This document shows, one piece after another, positions 36,083-49,764 of a DNA stretch of 64,000 nucleotides (position 1 is the first letter of the stretch; the number at the start of each line of letters is the position of its first letter). The notes under the pieces were generated by a model. The model ran no database searches, had not been told where the DNA came from, and worked only from the letters and a program-made list of their open reading frames with translations. Origin of the DNA: Tanypteryx hageni (taxonomy: Eukaryota; Arthropoda; Insecta; Odonata; Petaluridae); assembly GCA_028673005.1 (NCBI GenBank), contig CM054120.1, forward strand, positions 70,419,533 through 70,483,532, in the 5' to 3' direction. The position numbers were made by a program, and so were the translations under genes.

Positions 36083-38022
36083 GTGTAGGGGTAGCAGCTA
36101 AATAATTTATTTTTAAAAATATCCCTCCAACAATGCATTATATAGGAAAATGCTTCGAAAAAACATTGTAGAAAAATAAATTTTCTATAACTTTTATTCC
36201 AGTATGTTGTTACATTTATAAAATATTAAAAATAAACGGATAAGGGACAAGAGTAAACACATACTTCTGTTTGACCGATATTTACCAAAAACTAATCAGC
36301 ACTTTTTCCTTTAACAAAAATGTCAAATATAAAATTTCATATTGATCTGGTAAATAGTTTTTTAGTTAGAGCACCCACAAAATCCCGGTCACAGAGACAA
36401 ACACAAACCCACACACAGACACACACACAGACACACCCACAAACATAATCGAGAAAATAGTCTCAACGTTTTCAAGGGACCTTAAACGTATTTTCGTTGA
36501 AATCTCGAATTCGATGTTTTTATGAAAACAATGCTTCCGCTACTTCGTATATGGAGAAAGTAAAAAACGTATAAGCGACAAGAGCAACCATCCACTTCCG
36601 GTTATCCGATTATTACAAAATATTAATCAGTTCTTTTCCCTTTAACACAAATGTAAAATATAAAATTTCCCGTTATAATGATTAATAGTTTTGGAGTTAG
36701 AGCACCCACAAAATTCAGGTCACAGACACCCGCAGACATCATCGAGAAATAGTCAAAACGTTCTCAGGGGACCTTAAAACATGCATTTTCGTTTAAATCT
36801 CGAACTCGATCTTTTTCATGAAAACAATACTTTATATTTCGTATATGGAGAAAGTAATAATTCGGGCGCCTTTTCTTTCGCACTAAAGAGTTCAAAGCAC
36901 ACTATCCTTTCACATAAAGTATAATAACGACAATAAAATCCTAGGGTTTAACAATGAAACGTTTGGCAAGGTAACATATCAATACAAAACTTAAAATTTA
37001 CCAAAAAAATATGATTTAAAAGTAAAACTTGAGCGATTTCGAAACGAAGTCAAACATTGACGATAAGAACAAAAATTTATGTTTATTTTTCTTTAAATTA
37101 GTCCCTGTCCGAAATAGTATGTCAGTTAATTCTAATTTAATTTTGCAAAAGAAAAAAACGCTTGTAAGTGAAAAAAGTTATTGTTAAGTTCTTGCACGAA
37201 AAAATTAAACTATCTAGTGGTACCCACAAAAACTTTTGCGAAGTCAGTCAGAAATCTGCATGTTTAACCGAGCAGTCACCCTTAGTTCGGAAATTGGTTT
37301 ATCTTGAAAATACCTACGACTCAACTGTGAAAATGTGGTTCACTTAATAACGAAGTGAGACGAAATGATGATGGATGTAACAACAATTTAACTCAATTAA
37401 TTATAAAAAAGCAATACCGCATTACAATCTCTTGCATTCCGTCAGCCAAAACGACTTCTTATTTCGGTGTTTAACGTGGTATTTGCGGAAATTGCTATTA
37501 AGTAGAAACTCTGCAAAAGTGTTTTTTTTTTTTACTTTTTTAAACGCATATATTTCGACTATGTTTTAGAGTTGGGCCTTGTCATTTTTGCTATTTCCGT
37601 TATGTAACAAACACTATCAAACCGGAGAATTTGATGAAACCGAAGCAATAGTCCATTAGAAATTCGTAAATCCACTCGTACATCTACTATTAGAACTAAT
37701 TACGCCGCGAGTTTGCTTCAGCCCTCCCCAAACAGCCCCTCACATGGGCAAAAAAACCATTCCATGGGCCTGCTCACCCTATCATCACGATGCAAGAACG
37801 ACAATTAAATAACAATGGCGAATTTTAATAGTACGTTCAAACGATAGTCCAAACGCGGAATAATCTTTGTTAACTCCGGTCGATATGCACGAATAAGTCG
37901 TATTTTATACAATAATAAACCTTGAAGGCTGAGGTGGCGTCACGACAGGAATAGGTACATAGTCACCGACAGACATAATATTCACGTATATATGAAGTTA
38001 AAATTCCTTCTGCCGCAATAGT

Positions 38023-40954
38023 GGTGCCGCTCAAATTGTTGAAATACTTTTGGAAATGACGTATATTCTCCATCGATGTCATTTTGCGATTTTAACCCCG
38101 CAAATGCAAATTAAATTATTATTGCCGCTTATTTGTATGTATATACTTCTATTTTTAACCCGCAGATATTGTTTTTCGAATTTTTCCTCGTAAATTTAGC
38201 AATAATGGAATATCCACAATTTATTTGCTGTTATCGGAACAAAGCTAATATTAGACCATCACGGATAGGTGGTGGTGAATAATATACTACGTGGTTCTTG
38301 TAAATCCGTGTTTTAATCGTGATTTGAGTGTAACAGTACGATGCACAGATCAAGAGAAAAGTGTTTTGAAATGAATCCGATTAAGGATGTTATGGTGAAA
38401 TATCAAGCAATATTGAAGAGTGAGTGTGAGATGCCAACCTCATCAACTCAACCCGGGAGGCTGAGGAAGACCCTGGGAATCTCCTAAAGCAAAATAGGAA
38501 TTGGGATGAAGAAGACGAATAATATGAATGAAGATCAACGCAATCCAAGCCGAGGGGGAGGATCGAAGTGAACGTGGAAAGGAAACCAACCTAAGCTGGG
38601 AGCCGAAGAATCTCCTAAAGCTAAACAAACATACTCGGAATGCATTAATTGCGGGGAAAGCGGTTGCTTTTATTGTTCAAGAAAGAAGCTTAAATCAGGA
38701 GCATAAATTTGAGGTATAACCGTTATCTGGCTGTAGGAGCGCAAATGGAATGGTGGGGTGTTAACAGGATATTCCATTAATAATATTCGTGGTTATAATG
38801 CATTTTCTTTATGACTGGTTAATATGACCTGCTATTTAAATGTTTATAATTTTAATAATATCGAGTAAACCAAATAAGTAAACAAGACTGCATTTAGTTG
38901 AATCAGCAATTTAATTGGTTTAAGTATTTGCTATCTCATTTCTGTCGGTCAGGAAAATGAATATCATATATATACATATATATAATTAAATTGCCTAAGA
39001 AATTGGAAAGCAAACCAAAGACCGTGGATATAGAATGGAAAGAAATTAAAACCAGTATCAAGGATACCCTGGATAAAGAGATTGGAAAACAAGAGAAGAA
39101 AATCAGAAAACCCTGGATTACTAAGGAAATGCTGAAGAAAATGGATGAGAGACGAAAATGGAAAAACGTTAACAGTGAAGAAAGTAGAACCAACTGTAGA
39201 CGTATAAACAATGAGTTGAGAAGGGTATCAGATAAAGCTAGAGAAAATTGGATAAAAGAAAAATGTGATGAAATACAACAAATGGAGAAGTTAGGCGATA
39301 TGATGTACGCTAGGGCACTAGAATTAGAAGATAAGAAGTCTACTGGAATTCGTGGTAAATGAATTATGAATACGGATAGGAAGATAATCTCAGAAACAAA
39401 GAATATAGCATAGGTATGGGAAGAATACATTAAGGAACTATACAGCAAGCAGGCAGGATCGGCAAAAATAAAACTGAAAGATGAGGAAAACATTGAAGAA
39501 GACAACTTAGGATCAAGTATTATGGAGAGTAAAGAATAAAAAGCGATAGTAGAACTAAAAAAGGGATAGCCACAGGCAGCGATGGAATATCAGCTGAGGT
39601 ACTTCAAGTCATGGGATCAGAAGGACTAAAAGCGACCACAAAAATAATCAATAAGATTTACGACACGGAGGAGTGGCCTCGGGATTTCCTAGATGTAACA
39701 ATGATCTCTCTAAAGAAGAAGCCAAAGGCAATGCAATGTAAAGACTACAGAACGATAAGCCTTCTGTCACACACTTCGAAGATCATCACGAGGGTTCTTA
39801 ATAAAAGGTCGAAGAAAAAGGCAAAAGAAATGCTAGGGGAAGATCATTTCGGTTTCAGAAAAGGACAAGGAAATAGAGATGCTATAGGGGTAATTAGAAT
39901 CATACCAGAAAGGGCAATAGAGTACAGTCAAGATATCTCCGTATGTGCCGTAGACTGACAGAAGGAAAGGAAAGCCTTTAGAACAAGTCTCAGACTATAA
40001 ATACCTTAGAAGCATCATAACAAGAGAAGCAAAATGTACGGATGAAATCAGGACTAGAATTGGAAAAGCAAAAGCGGCTTTCAGAAGAAAGAAACACCTA
40101 CTTACGGAGAATATAATGGAAGATATCCGCAAGAAGTTCATAAAATGCTATGTATGAAATATTGCTTTGTACGGGGCAGAAACATGGACGCTAAGGAAAA
40201 ATGACATAAAATACTTTGAAAGCTTTGAAATGTGGACTTGGAGGAGAATGCTGAAGATTAAATGGACAGATAGGATGAAAAACGTAGTGCTACGAAGAGT
40301 AGGAGAGAAGCGAAAGATTATACAGACTATTTGAAAGAGGAAGGCAAACTGGGTTGGACATTATGATGAGAGTATGATTAAAGACGTGTTAGAAAGATAA
40401 CTAAATGGAAAAAGGGAAAGATGTAGGAAAAGGTTTCAGCTGATAGACGATTTGAAAGGGAAAGAGTTATCAAGATATGAAGAGGACAGCTGAGAATAGG
40501 AGTTTATAGAGAACTAGGTATGACCATTAAAAAAAATCAAGGACCTGTCTACGGACAGACGAACTATGTTGATGATAATTAAATAACTATTACAGTTCAA
40601 GATTAATAGATGCATTCAAATTATAAGAAAACTACTTCAATTAATTAACCTTTACTAAATCCACAATTAATTCCATATTTATAACATCTAAACTAAATTA
40701 AAGTCGTCCAATGGTAATTCGTGGAGCACAAACATTCTTACTTCTGCTTTCAGATTGACAACTAATTGAGTGCCGAAAGAGAGAAACTTAATTAAGAGCT
40801 TTCTTAATAAATCATAAACAAATTTTAATTAGTAATACAGTACTAATCTAAATGGCTCACTATAGAATAAAATACTACAATCTTGACAGAAATTGGTACA
40901 AAATAAATAACATCTATTGCAGTTATGATCCAGAAAGTGATTTAGGAAAATAAA
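38023..40954 (+). repeat. L2: L arm of palindrome 2
   Basis: Pairs with R2. Most diagnostic sites match R2, but a ~145-base tract (about 38600-38745) differs from every other L and R copy at roughly one base in ten. Contains the RTE copy with two extra stop codons and, in the divergent tract, the open version of the Cys-rich motif (ECINCGESGCFYCSRKK). Confidence 0.9.
38992..40574 (+). mobile_element. Truncated RTE in L2
   Basis: 10-bp duplication at 38982-38991 and 40575-40584. Lacks one T near its start relative to palindrome 1. Unique nonsense changes at 39360-39362 (gga to tga) and 39411-39413 (cag to tag) shorten the first frame to 123 codons. The fingers region has the palindrome-2 type sequence (GFRKGQGNRDAIGVIRI, closer to the family consensus). 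The catalytic core is deleted. Confidence 0.9.
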
Positions 40955-42291
40955 GGGTAAACTGTAGATGTAGATGTACCATCCGTAGTGCTGATCTTAA
41001 GCTCTCGTAAAGTTTCCCCTCCTTATGATTCCATCGTCATTCTTTCTAGCCGTCCCTTTTAAAGTGCATCAATGCGAGCTTGTATAGTAATAAATGTAAT
41101 ACATCTGATGATTGGCTTCCGCAGTGTGTGATCTTCTCGTTGCTAGGTAGACGACTCAGCTTGCATCTGGTTGTGATGGCTAATCAACCGCCGGTAGTGG
41201 TGATTCGCCTGATTTTTAAATCGATACGACTGACAACTGAGTCACCTCATCAAATGCATTATCAAAAGAGCCTCGAGGTTTTTTCTCCAGTGCTCTTAGC
41301 ATCTAACAGACATTTTTCAGATCTATTTTCTCTAATTGTGTATGTCGCCCTGTTGCTTTAAAACTCGAAACGAAAAAATTCCTCGAAAAATATTCTAAGC
41401 TCTGATTTCAATAATCCTAAAGTGACTTGAGCACCATATCCGATTTTTATTTCTTCGATGTTCCCCCAATATGATAGAAACTGTAATAGGCACCCATAGG
41501 TACGTAGTATTGTCGGGAGGAGCTGTGTTTTCATGAAAAAATCTAATTCAATATTTCAACGGAAATACACGTTTTGAGGTCCCCTGAACAACTTTTGACC
41601 ATTTTCTCGATGTCTGTGCTCTAATTCAAACACTGTTAATCAGATCAACGCATAATTTTATATTTGACAATTTTATTAAAAGGACACGAGTTGATTAGTT
41701 TTTGGATAAAATCGGTCAACCGAAAGTGACATTTTACTCTTGCAAGGCAAGTCTTGAAATTTTCGTTACGGTTCGATGAAATATTGATGGTTTGGTTGTT
41801 GTCGAAATTATCGTTTGCCTCATAAGGAACGATCACTCTACCGAACGTTTTGTCAGTCTTGAAATGTATCGTTACGACTGACTTTAAAATTTCGTTCATT
41901 GGTTTGCTAACGAAGATAGAAAAAATTAAACATTTCACAATCAGAAATCGCACGCGACAATTAACAATTCCATATTTGAAATAATAAGTATGGAGAGAAA
42001 AGTTCGAGGCTTCAAATTACGGAAAGGGAGCAGGAAATATTAATAGAATATATGAAAAACCATAAAGAATTCCGTTCAGGCAAAATTACAGCTACCTTCT
42101 CCTCTAACACTAAGCAAAAATGCTGGGAGGAATTGGCAGCTATTTTAAATAGCGATGGGAAAGGTCCTGCAAGAGATGTGGATAAGTGAAAGAAGGTAAT
42201 ACTTATGGTTAATGCGCAAAATATACTCCTTTGTGTATCTTCATTGAACGACCAAGGTTTTATTTAATAATATTTCATATTATATAATTTT
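40955..42291 (+). other. S2: spacer of palindrome 2
   Basis: Near-identical to S1 with scattered single-base differences. Same orientation as S1 although the surrounding arms are symmetrical. Contains repeat member d and the Myb/SANT fragment. Otherwise no recognised content. Confidence 0.7.
41990..42201 (+). pseudogene. Zeste-like Myb/SANT domain fragment (S2)
   Basis: Second copy of the S1 fragment with the same one-base loss after MERKVRGF and the same tga (42187-42189) in place of the conserved Trp. One change near RSG (N to K). Shared lesions show it was already dead before the palindromes were duplicated. Confidence 0.65.
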
Positions 42292-45225
42292 TTTATTTTC
42301 CTAAATCACTTTCTGGATCATAACTGCAATAGATGTTATTTATTTTGTACTAATTTCTGTCAAGATTGTAGTATTTTATTCTATAGTGAGCCATTTAGAT
42401 TAGTACTGTATTACTAATTAAAATTTGTTTATGATTTATTAAGAAAGCTCTTAATTAAGTTTCTCTCTTTCGGCACTCAATTAGTTGTCAATCTGAAAGC
42501 AGAAGTAAGAATGTTTGTGCTCCACGAATTACCATTGGACGACTTTAATTTAGTTTAGATGTTATAAATATGGAATTAATTGTGGATTTAGTAAAGGTTA
42601 ATTAATTGAAGTAGTTTTCTTATAATTTGAATGCATCTATTAATCTTGAACTGTAATAGTTATTTAATTATCATCAACATAGTTCGTCTGTCCGTAGACA
42701 GGTCCTTGATTTTTTTAATGGTTATAACTAGTTCTTTATAAACTCCTATTCTCCGCTGTCCTCTTCATATCTTGATAACTCTTTCCCTTTCAAATCGTCT
42801 ATCAGCTGAAACCTTTTCCTACATCTTTCCCTTTTTCCATTTAGTTATCTTTCTAACACGTCTTTAATCATACTCTCATCATAATGTCCAACCCAGTTTG
42901 CCTTCCTCTTTCAAATAGTCTGTATAATCTTTCGCTTCTCTCCTACTCTTCGTAGCACTACGTTTTTCATCCTATCTGTCCATTTAATCTTCAGCATTCT
43001 CCTCCAAGTCCACATTTCAAAGCTTTCAAAGTATTTTATGTCATTTTTCCTTAGCGTCCATGTTTCTGCCCCGTACAAAGCAATATTTCATACATAGCAT
43101 TTTATGAACTTCTTGCGGATATCTTCCATTATATTCTCCGTAAGTAGGTGTTTCTTTCTTCTGAAAGCCGCTTTAGCTTTTCCAATTCTAGTCCTGATTT
43201 CATCCGTACATTTTGCTTCTCTTGTTATGATGCTTCTAAGGTATTTATAGTCTGAGACTTGTTCTAAAGCCTTTCCTTTCCTTCTGTCAGTCTACGGCAC
43301 ATACGGAGATATCTTGACTGTACTCTATTGCCCTTTCTGGTATGATTCTAATTACCCCTATAGCATCTCTATTTCCTTGTCCTTTTCTGAAACCGAAATG
43401 ATCTTCCCCTAGCATTTCTTTTGCCTTTTTCTTCGACCTTTTATTAAGAACCCTCGTGATGATCTTCGAAGTGTGTGACAGAAGGCTTATCGTTCTGTAG
43501 TCTTTACATTGCATTGCCTTTGGCTTCTTCTTTAGAGGGATCATTGTTACTTCTAGGAAATCCCGAGGCCACTCTTCCGTGTCGTAAATCTTATTGATTA
43601 TTTTTGTGGTCGCTTTTAGTCCTTCTGATCCCATGACTTGAAGTACCTCAGCTGATATTCCATCACTGCCCGTGGCTATCCCTTTTTTAGTTCTACTATC
43701 GCTTTTTATTCTTTACTCTCCATAATACTTGATCCTAAGTTGTCTTCTTCAATGTTTTCCTCATCTTTCAGTTTTATTTTTGCCGATCCTGCCTGCTTGC
43801 TGTATAGTTCCTTAATGTATTCTTCCCATACCTGTGCTATATTCTTTGTTTCTGAGATTATCTTCCTATCCGTATTCATAATTCCTTTACCACGAATTCC
43901 AGTAGACTTCTTATCTTCTAATTCCAGTGCCCTAGCGTACATCATATCGCCTAACTTCTCCATTTGTTGTATTTCATCACATTTTTCTTTTATCCAATTT
44001 TCTCTAGCTTTATCTGATACCCTTCTCAACTCATTGTTTATACGTCTACAGTTGGTTCTACTTTCTTCACTGTTAACGTTTTTCCATTTTCGTCTCTCAT
44101 CCATTTTCTTCAGCATTTCCTTAGTAATCCAGGGTTTTCTGATTTTCTTCTCTTGTTTTCCAATCTCTTTATCCAGGGTATCCTTGATACTGGTTTTAAT
44201 TTCTTTCCATCCTATATCCACGGTCTTTGGTTTGCTTTCCAAATTTCTTAGGCAATTTAATTATATATATGTATATATATATGATATTAATTTTCCTGAC
44301 CGACAGAAATGAGATAGCAAATACTTAAACCAATTAAATTGCTGATTCAACTAAATGCAGTCTTGTTTACTTATTTGGTTTACTCGATATTATTAAAATT
44401 ATAAACATTTAAATAGCAGGTCATATTAACCAGTCATAAAGAAAATGCATTATAACCACGAATATTATTAATGGAATATCCTGTTAACACCCCACCATTC
44501 CATTTGCGCTCCTACCGCCAAAAAACGGTACTACCTTAAGCTTATGCTCCTGATTTAAACTTCTATTTTGAACAATAAAAGCATCCGCTTTCCCTGCAAT
44601 TTATGCATTCCAATTATATTGGTTTAGCTTTAGGAGATTCATTGGCTCCCAGCTTAGGTTGGTTTCCTTTCCACGTTCACTTCGATCCTCCCCCTCGGCT
44701 TGGATTGCGTTGATCTTCATTCATATTATTCGTCTTCTTCATCCCAATTCCTATTTTGCTTTAGGAGATTCCCAGGGTCTTCCTCAGCCTCCCGGGTTGA
44801 GTTGATGAGGTTGGCATCTCACACTCACTCTTCAATATTGCTTGATATTTCACCATAACATCCTTAATCGGATTCATTTCAAAACACTTTTCTCTTGATC
44901 TGTGCATCGTACTGTTACACTCAAATCACGATTAAAACACGGATTTACAAGAACCACGTAGTATATTATTCACCACCACCTATCCGTGATGGTCTAATAT
45001 TAGCTTTGTTCCGATAACAGCAAATAAATTGTGGATATTCCATTATTGCTAAATTTACGAGGAAAAATTCGAAAAACAATATCTGCGGGTTAAAAATAGA
45101 AGTATATACATACAAATAAGCGGCAATAATAATTTAATTTGCATTTGCGGGGTTAAAATCGCAAAATGACATCGGTGGAGAATATACGTCATTTCCAAAA
45201 GTATTTCAACAATTTGAGCGGCACC
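42292..45225 (-). repeat. R2: R arm of palindrome 2
   Basis: Reverse complement of L2 outside the divergent tract. Lacks the ~19-base insertion found in the other three R arms. Joined at 45225 to the right end of the inverted Z5, not to a left end as in R1. Confidence 0.9.
42672..44254 (-). mobile_element. Truncated RTE in R2
   Basis: Duplication at 42662-42671 and 44255-44264. Shares with L2 the palindrome-2 residues (GFRKGQGNRDAIGVIRI, DISVCAVD) and the longer TA run at its 5' flank, but not the two L2-specific stops. Its first frame is open for 178 codons (44242 down to 43706). Confidence 0.9.
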
Positions 45226-47180
45226 ACTATTGCGGCAGAAGGAATTTTAACTTCTTATATACGTGAATATTATGTCTGTCGGTGACTATGTACCTATTCC
45301 TGTCGTGACGCCACCTCAGCCTTCAAGGTTTATTATTGTATAAAATACGACTTATTCGTGCATATCGACCGGAGTTAACAAAGATTATTCCGCGTTTGGG
45401 CTATCGTTTGAACGTACTATTAAAATTCGCCATTGTTATTTAATTGTCGTTCTTGCATCGTGATGATAGGGTGAGCAGGCCCATGGAATGGTTTTTTTGC
45501 CCATGTGAGGGGCTGTTTGGGGAGGGCTGAAGCAAACTCGCTGCGTAATTAGTTCTAATAATAGATGTACGAGTGGATTTACGAATTTCTAAAGGACTAT
45601 TGCTTCGGTTTCATCAAATTCTCCGGTTTGATAGTGTTTGTTACATAACGGAAATAGCAAAAATGACAAGGCCCAACTCTAAAACATAGTCGAAATATAT
45701 GCGTTTAAAAAAGTAAAAAAAAACACTTTTGCAGAGTTTCTACTTAATAGCAATTTCCGCAAATACCACGTTAAACACCGAAATAAGAAGTCGTTTTGGC
45801 TGACGGAATGCAAGAGATTGTAATGCGGTATATCTTTTTTATAATTCATTAAGTTAAATTGTTGTTACATCCATCATCATTTCGTCTCACTTCGTTATTA
45901 AGCGAACCACATTTTCACAGTCGAGTCGTAGATAAATTCAAGATAAATCATTCTCCGAACTAAGTGTGACTGTTTGGTTAAACAGATTTCTGACTGAATT
46001 TGCAAAAGTTTTTGTGGGTACCACTAGATAGTTTAATTTTTTCGTGCAAGAACTTAACAATCACTTTTTTCACTTACAAGCGTTTTTTTCTTTTGCAAAA
46101 TTAAATTAGAATTAACTGACATACTATTTCGGACAGGGAATTATTTAAAGAAAAATAAACATAAATTTTTGTTCTTATCGTCGATGTTTGACTTCGTTTC
46201 GAAATCGCTCAAGTTTTACTTTTAAATCATATTTTTTTGGTAAATTTTAAGTTTTGTATTGATATGTTGCCTTGCCAAACGTTTCATTGTTAAACCCTAG
46301 GATTTTATTGCCGTTATTACACTTTATGTGAAAGGATAGTGTGCTTTGAACTCTTTAGTGCGAAAGAAAAGGCGCCCGAATTATTACTTTCTCCATATAC
46401 GAAATATAAAGTATTGTTTTCATGAAAAAGATCGAGTTCGAGATTTAAACGAAAATGCATGTTTTAAGGTCCCCTGAGAACGTTTTGACTATTTCTCGAT
46501 GATGTCTGCGGGTGTCTGTGACCTGAATTTTGTGGGTGCTCTAACTCCAAAACTATTGATCATTATAACGGGAAATTTCTTATTTTACATTTTTGTTAAA
46601 GGGAAAAGAACTGATTAATATTTTGTAATAATCGGATAACCGGAAGTGGATGGTTGCTCTTGTCGCTTATACGTTTTTTACTTTCTCCATATACGAAGTA
46701 GCGGAAGCATTTTTTTCATAAAAACATCGAATTCGAGATTTCAACGAAAATACGATTAAGGTCCCTTGAAAACGTTGAGACTATTTTCTCGATTATGTTT
46801 GTGGGTGTGCCTGTGTGTGTGTCTGTGTGTGTGTCTGTGTGTGTCTGTGTGTGGGTTTGTGTTTGTCTCTGTGACCGGGATTTTGTGGGTGCTCTAACTA
46901 AAAAACTATTTACCAGATCAATATGAAATTTTATATTTGACATTTTTGTTAAAGGAAAAAGTGCTGATTAGTTTTTGGTAAATATCGGTCAAACAGAAGT
47001 ATGTGTTTACTCTTGTCCCTTATCCGTTTATTTTTAATATTTTATAAATGTAACAACATACTGGAATAAAAGTTATAGAAAATTTATTTTTCTACAATGT
47101 TTTTTCGAAGCATTTTCCTATATAATGCATTGTTGGAGGGATATTTTTAAAAATAAATTATTTAGCTGCTACCCCTACAC

Positions 47181-49764
47181 CAGTGGTTCTCAACTTGTGT
47201 GCCGCGGCACACTGGTTTACCGCGAACATTTCCCAAGTGTGCCGCGAGATTTCGAAGAGAAAATCTGCACGTCTTCCACCGACACAGTTTTAACAAAGAA
47301 ACTAACACAAAATATTAAGATTAAATAAATCCAGTCAAAAAGTATCACTGCTTTGGAATGCGCGTAAACAGTAAGCCTGGCAGCAACGTTGTTAGAATTG
47401 TCATAGTGACCGAATCTCTTGTGCTTGAGTCATAAACATATAATTGGTCATCGTTGACCTCTAAGTCTCTACGATGACGTAGCATACTACGTCTGTGTTC
47501 ACATCCCTGGATGTCTGCGACTCTGGCGCATTCCTTTATCAACTCAGTACTATCCTAGATTCGTGGCAGGCTAATACTACAATTTGGTGTTTGTGAATGT
47601 ATGTTTCGTGAATTTATTCTGTATAAAATAATTTTTTATTAAGTTTTTTGTGCAATACCGTTGGTAGAATACTGTGTGATATTTGTTGTTTAATCCAATT
47701 ATCATTTTTTAAAATTATAAAAGGTGCGCCTGTAAAAATGGACAGATTTATTACAAGAAAACCTAAAGGTGAAAAATATGGATAACATATTTAGGAAAAT
47801 ACCATTTCGAGCGAGGCAAAGCTAAGTAAGATTTCTAAGGTTTCTCGCAAGTATATGGTCCGTTATTTTAATCTGGGCTTTTCTTGGTGTGGAGATAAAG
47901 ATTGTCCTATTCCAATGTGTGTTGTGTGCGGTGAGAATCTATCGAAAGAAGCCGTTCCCAGAAAATTGAAACTACATTTCACCACAATACATGCTAATCT
48001 TGAAGGAAAAGATTTGAACTATTTCAAAAGGTTGATGGAACAGCATTCTAAACAAGCGAGTTACTTCGAAAAAAACGTGCAAGTGTCTGAGAGAGTTCAA
48101 GTTGCTTCTGATCAGGTAGCAGAAATCTTAGCTAAAAAAATTAAGCCTCAAACTATAGCTGAGTCATTTATTTCTCCTGCGGGCCATGCAATAGTTAGGA
48201 CAATGCTCGGTGATGAAGCGGAACAAGAAATTGCTAAAAATCCTCTTTCTAATTATTCAATTCGTTGAGGAAAATGTTCCTTATAAGTTTAAAAGGTCTG
48301 ACTTCGCTTTGCAAGTTGACGAGTAAACCACTAATAGCGGCAAAGCACAACTTTTAGCATTTGTTTGCTTCATTCATGAAAATGAATTAATTAGTCTATT
48401 TCTGTCCTTCAGAGAACTCTCAGAACACATAAAAAGTGAAGATATATTTGAAGCTTTGGCTTCCTACTTAGAACGGAAATTTCATGGAAGTCAAGTTCAC
48501 GAATTTGTACCGACGGTGCTCCATCCATGTTGGGATCTGTCAAAGGTTTCGTCTCACTTTTAAAACAACAGAATCCAACTACCATAACTACCCATTGTTT
48601 TTGCACAGGGGAGACTTTTTGCAAAGACATCAGGAATTGACTTGAAGTCCGTATTAAACCAAGTTGTCGGAATGGTTAATTTTGTAAAATCAAGATCTCT
48701 AATGACCCACCTCTACAAATAGCTTTGTAATGCTATTGATTCACAGTACGAATATTTAGTTTTACACACATAAATAAGATGGCTGCCAAGGCGAAGAGTG
48801 ACAGCTGGTGTATATGAACATAAAGATTTGAAATAGGGGGAAACAGTGATGTTTGTCAATATGTTAGCTGTAATCTTTGGTGTGCCAAATTAGCATATTT
48901 GCAGAAATATTTAGGTACCTGAATAGTGTGAACACCAGCATGCAGGGACGAGATGAAAACATACTAACTTCTACGGATAAACTACTAACATTGATGAGAA
49001 AAATAGCCATCTGGAAAAAGAGAGCTAGAAAAGATATTCTTGAAATGTTTCCTCTGATTCCAAAACCCATGTGGAAGAAATTGTTGCTCTCGTGGTGTAA
49101 TATTTAGCAACTCTTGAACACAATATCGAGCTTTACTTTCCATCCTTGACTACAGAGAAATACTACTGGGTAAGGAACCCATTCACACCAGTGACAAATG
49201 TCTTATGTGTTTTTACTCTCTCCGAACTTCTTCGGAGAGAGTAAAAACACTAGTTTGCTTCTATTTCAACTGATAGCACTCTGAAAATCAATTACGCCGA
49301 ATTGTCTATGCATATGTTTTGTATTTCTGTTAGAGAAGAATATTCAGAAATTGCGGAAAAAGCTTTGGCAGTTTTGATGCAGTTTTCTACTTCCCATCTG
49401 TGTGAGTTTGGGTTCTCGACACAAACAAACATTAGATGAGGAAAAAGGGAACGGCTAAACTATGTTGAAGATGAAATGAGTCTGCTATCACGGATACGTC
49501 TTAATATCAGAGCAATTATCAGAAAACGCCTAGCTCAAGTGTAACACTAGGTAAGATTTTAAAATAGATATTGTAACAAAACTTCATCATTTGTACTGTT
49601 GTACAATGTTATAACTTAATTTGGTCCATCACATGTACGACATAATATAAATATGTATTTTTATGTTAAATCCTAGTTCCTTATTCAAATCTAATTCCAG
49701 TGTGCCGCGAAAATAAGTGAATATCCAAAGTGCGCCACGAGCACCAAAATGTTGAGAACCACTG
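47181..49764 (+). mobile_element. hAT DNA transposon, copy 5 (in Z5)
   Basis: Same 14-bp ends. The duplication reads ccctacac (47173-47180 and 49765-49772), the reverse complement of gtgtaggg. 20-bp-stem hairpin intact with loop cttc. Confidence 0.93.
47738..49544 (+). pseudogene. hAT transposase pseudogene, copy 5 (best preserved start)
   Basis: The only copy with the ancestral atg (47738), giving MDRFITRKPKGEKYG before a stop. A second frame of 137 codons (47855-48268) carries the BED finger, then KKIKPQTIAESFISPAGHA and LGDEAEQEIAKNPLSN, closer to the ZBED5-like family pattern than the other copies. Later fragments read KAQLLAF-like, FIHENELISLFLSFRELSEH and, at the end, STSHLCEFGFST of the dimerisation domain. 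Multiple stops remain, so it is dead but is the best template for reconstructing the family history. Confidence 0.85.

Larger units (their letters stand above)
31670..38022 (+). repeat. Z4: full Z module, left arm of palindrome 2
   Basis: Complete right inverted repeat, unlike Z2 and Z3. Left half resembles Z3. From about 35600 onward it carries substitutions otherwise seen only in Z5 (aacggtaatac, gaataaattcacg, aatcagttc, gattaatagttttggagtt), so it looks recombined. Confidence 0.9.
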
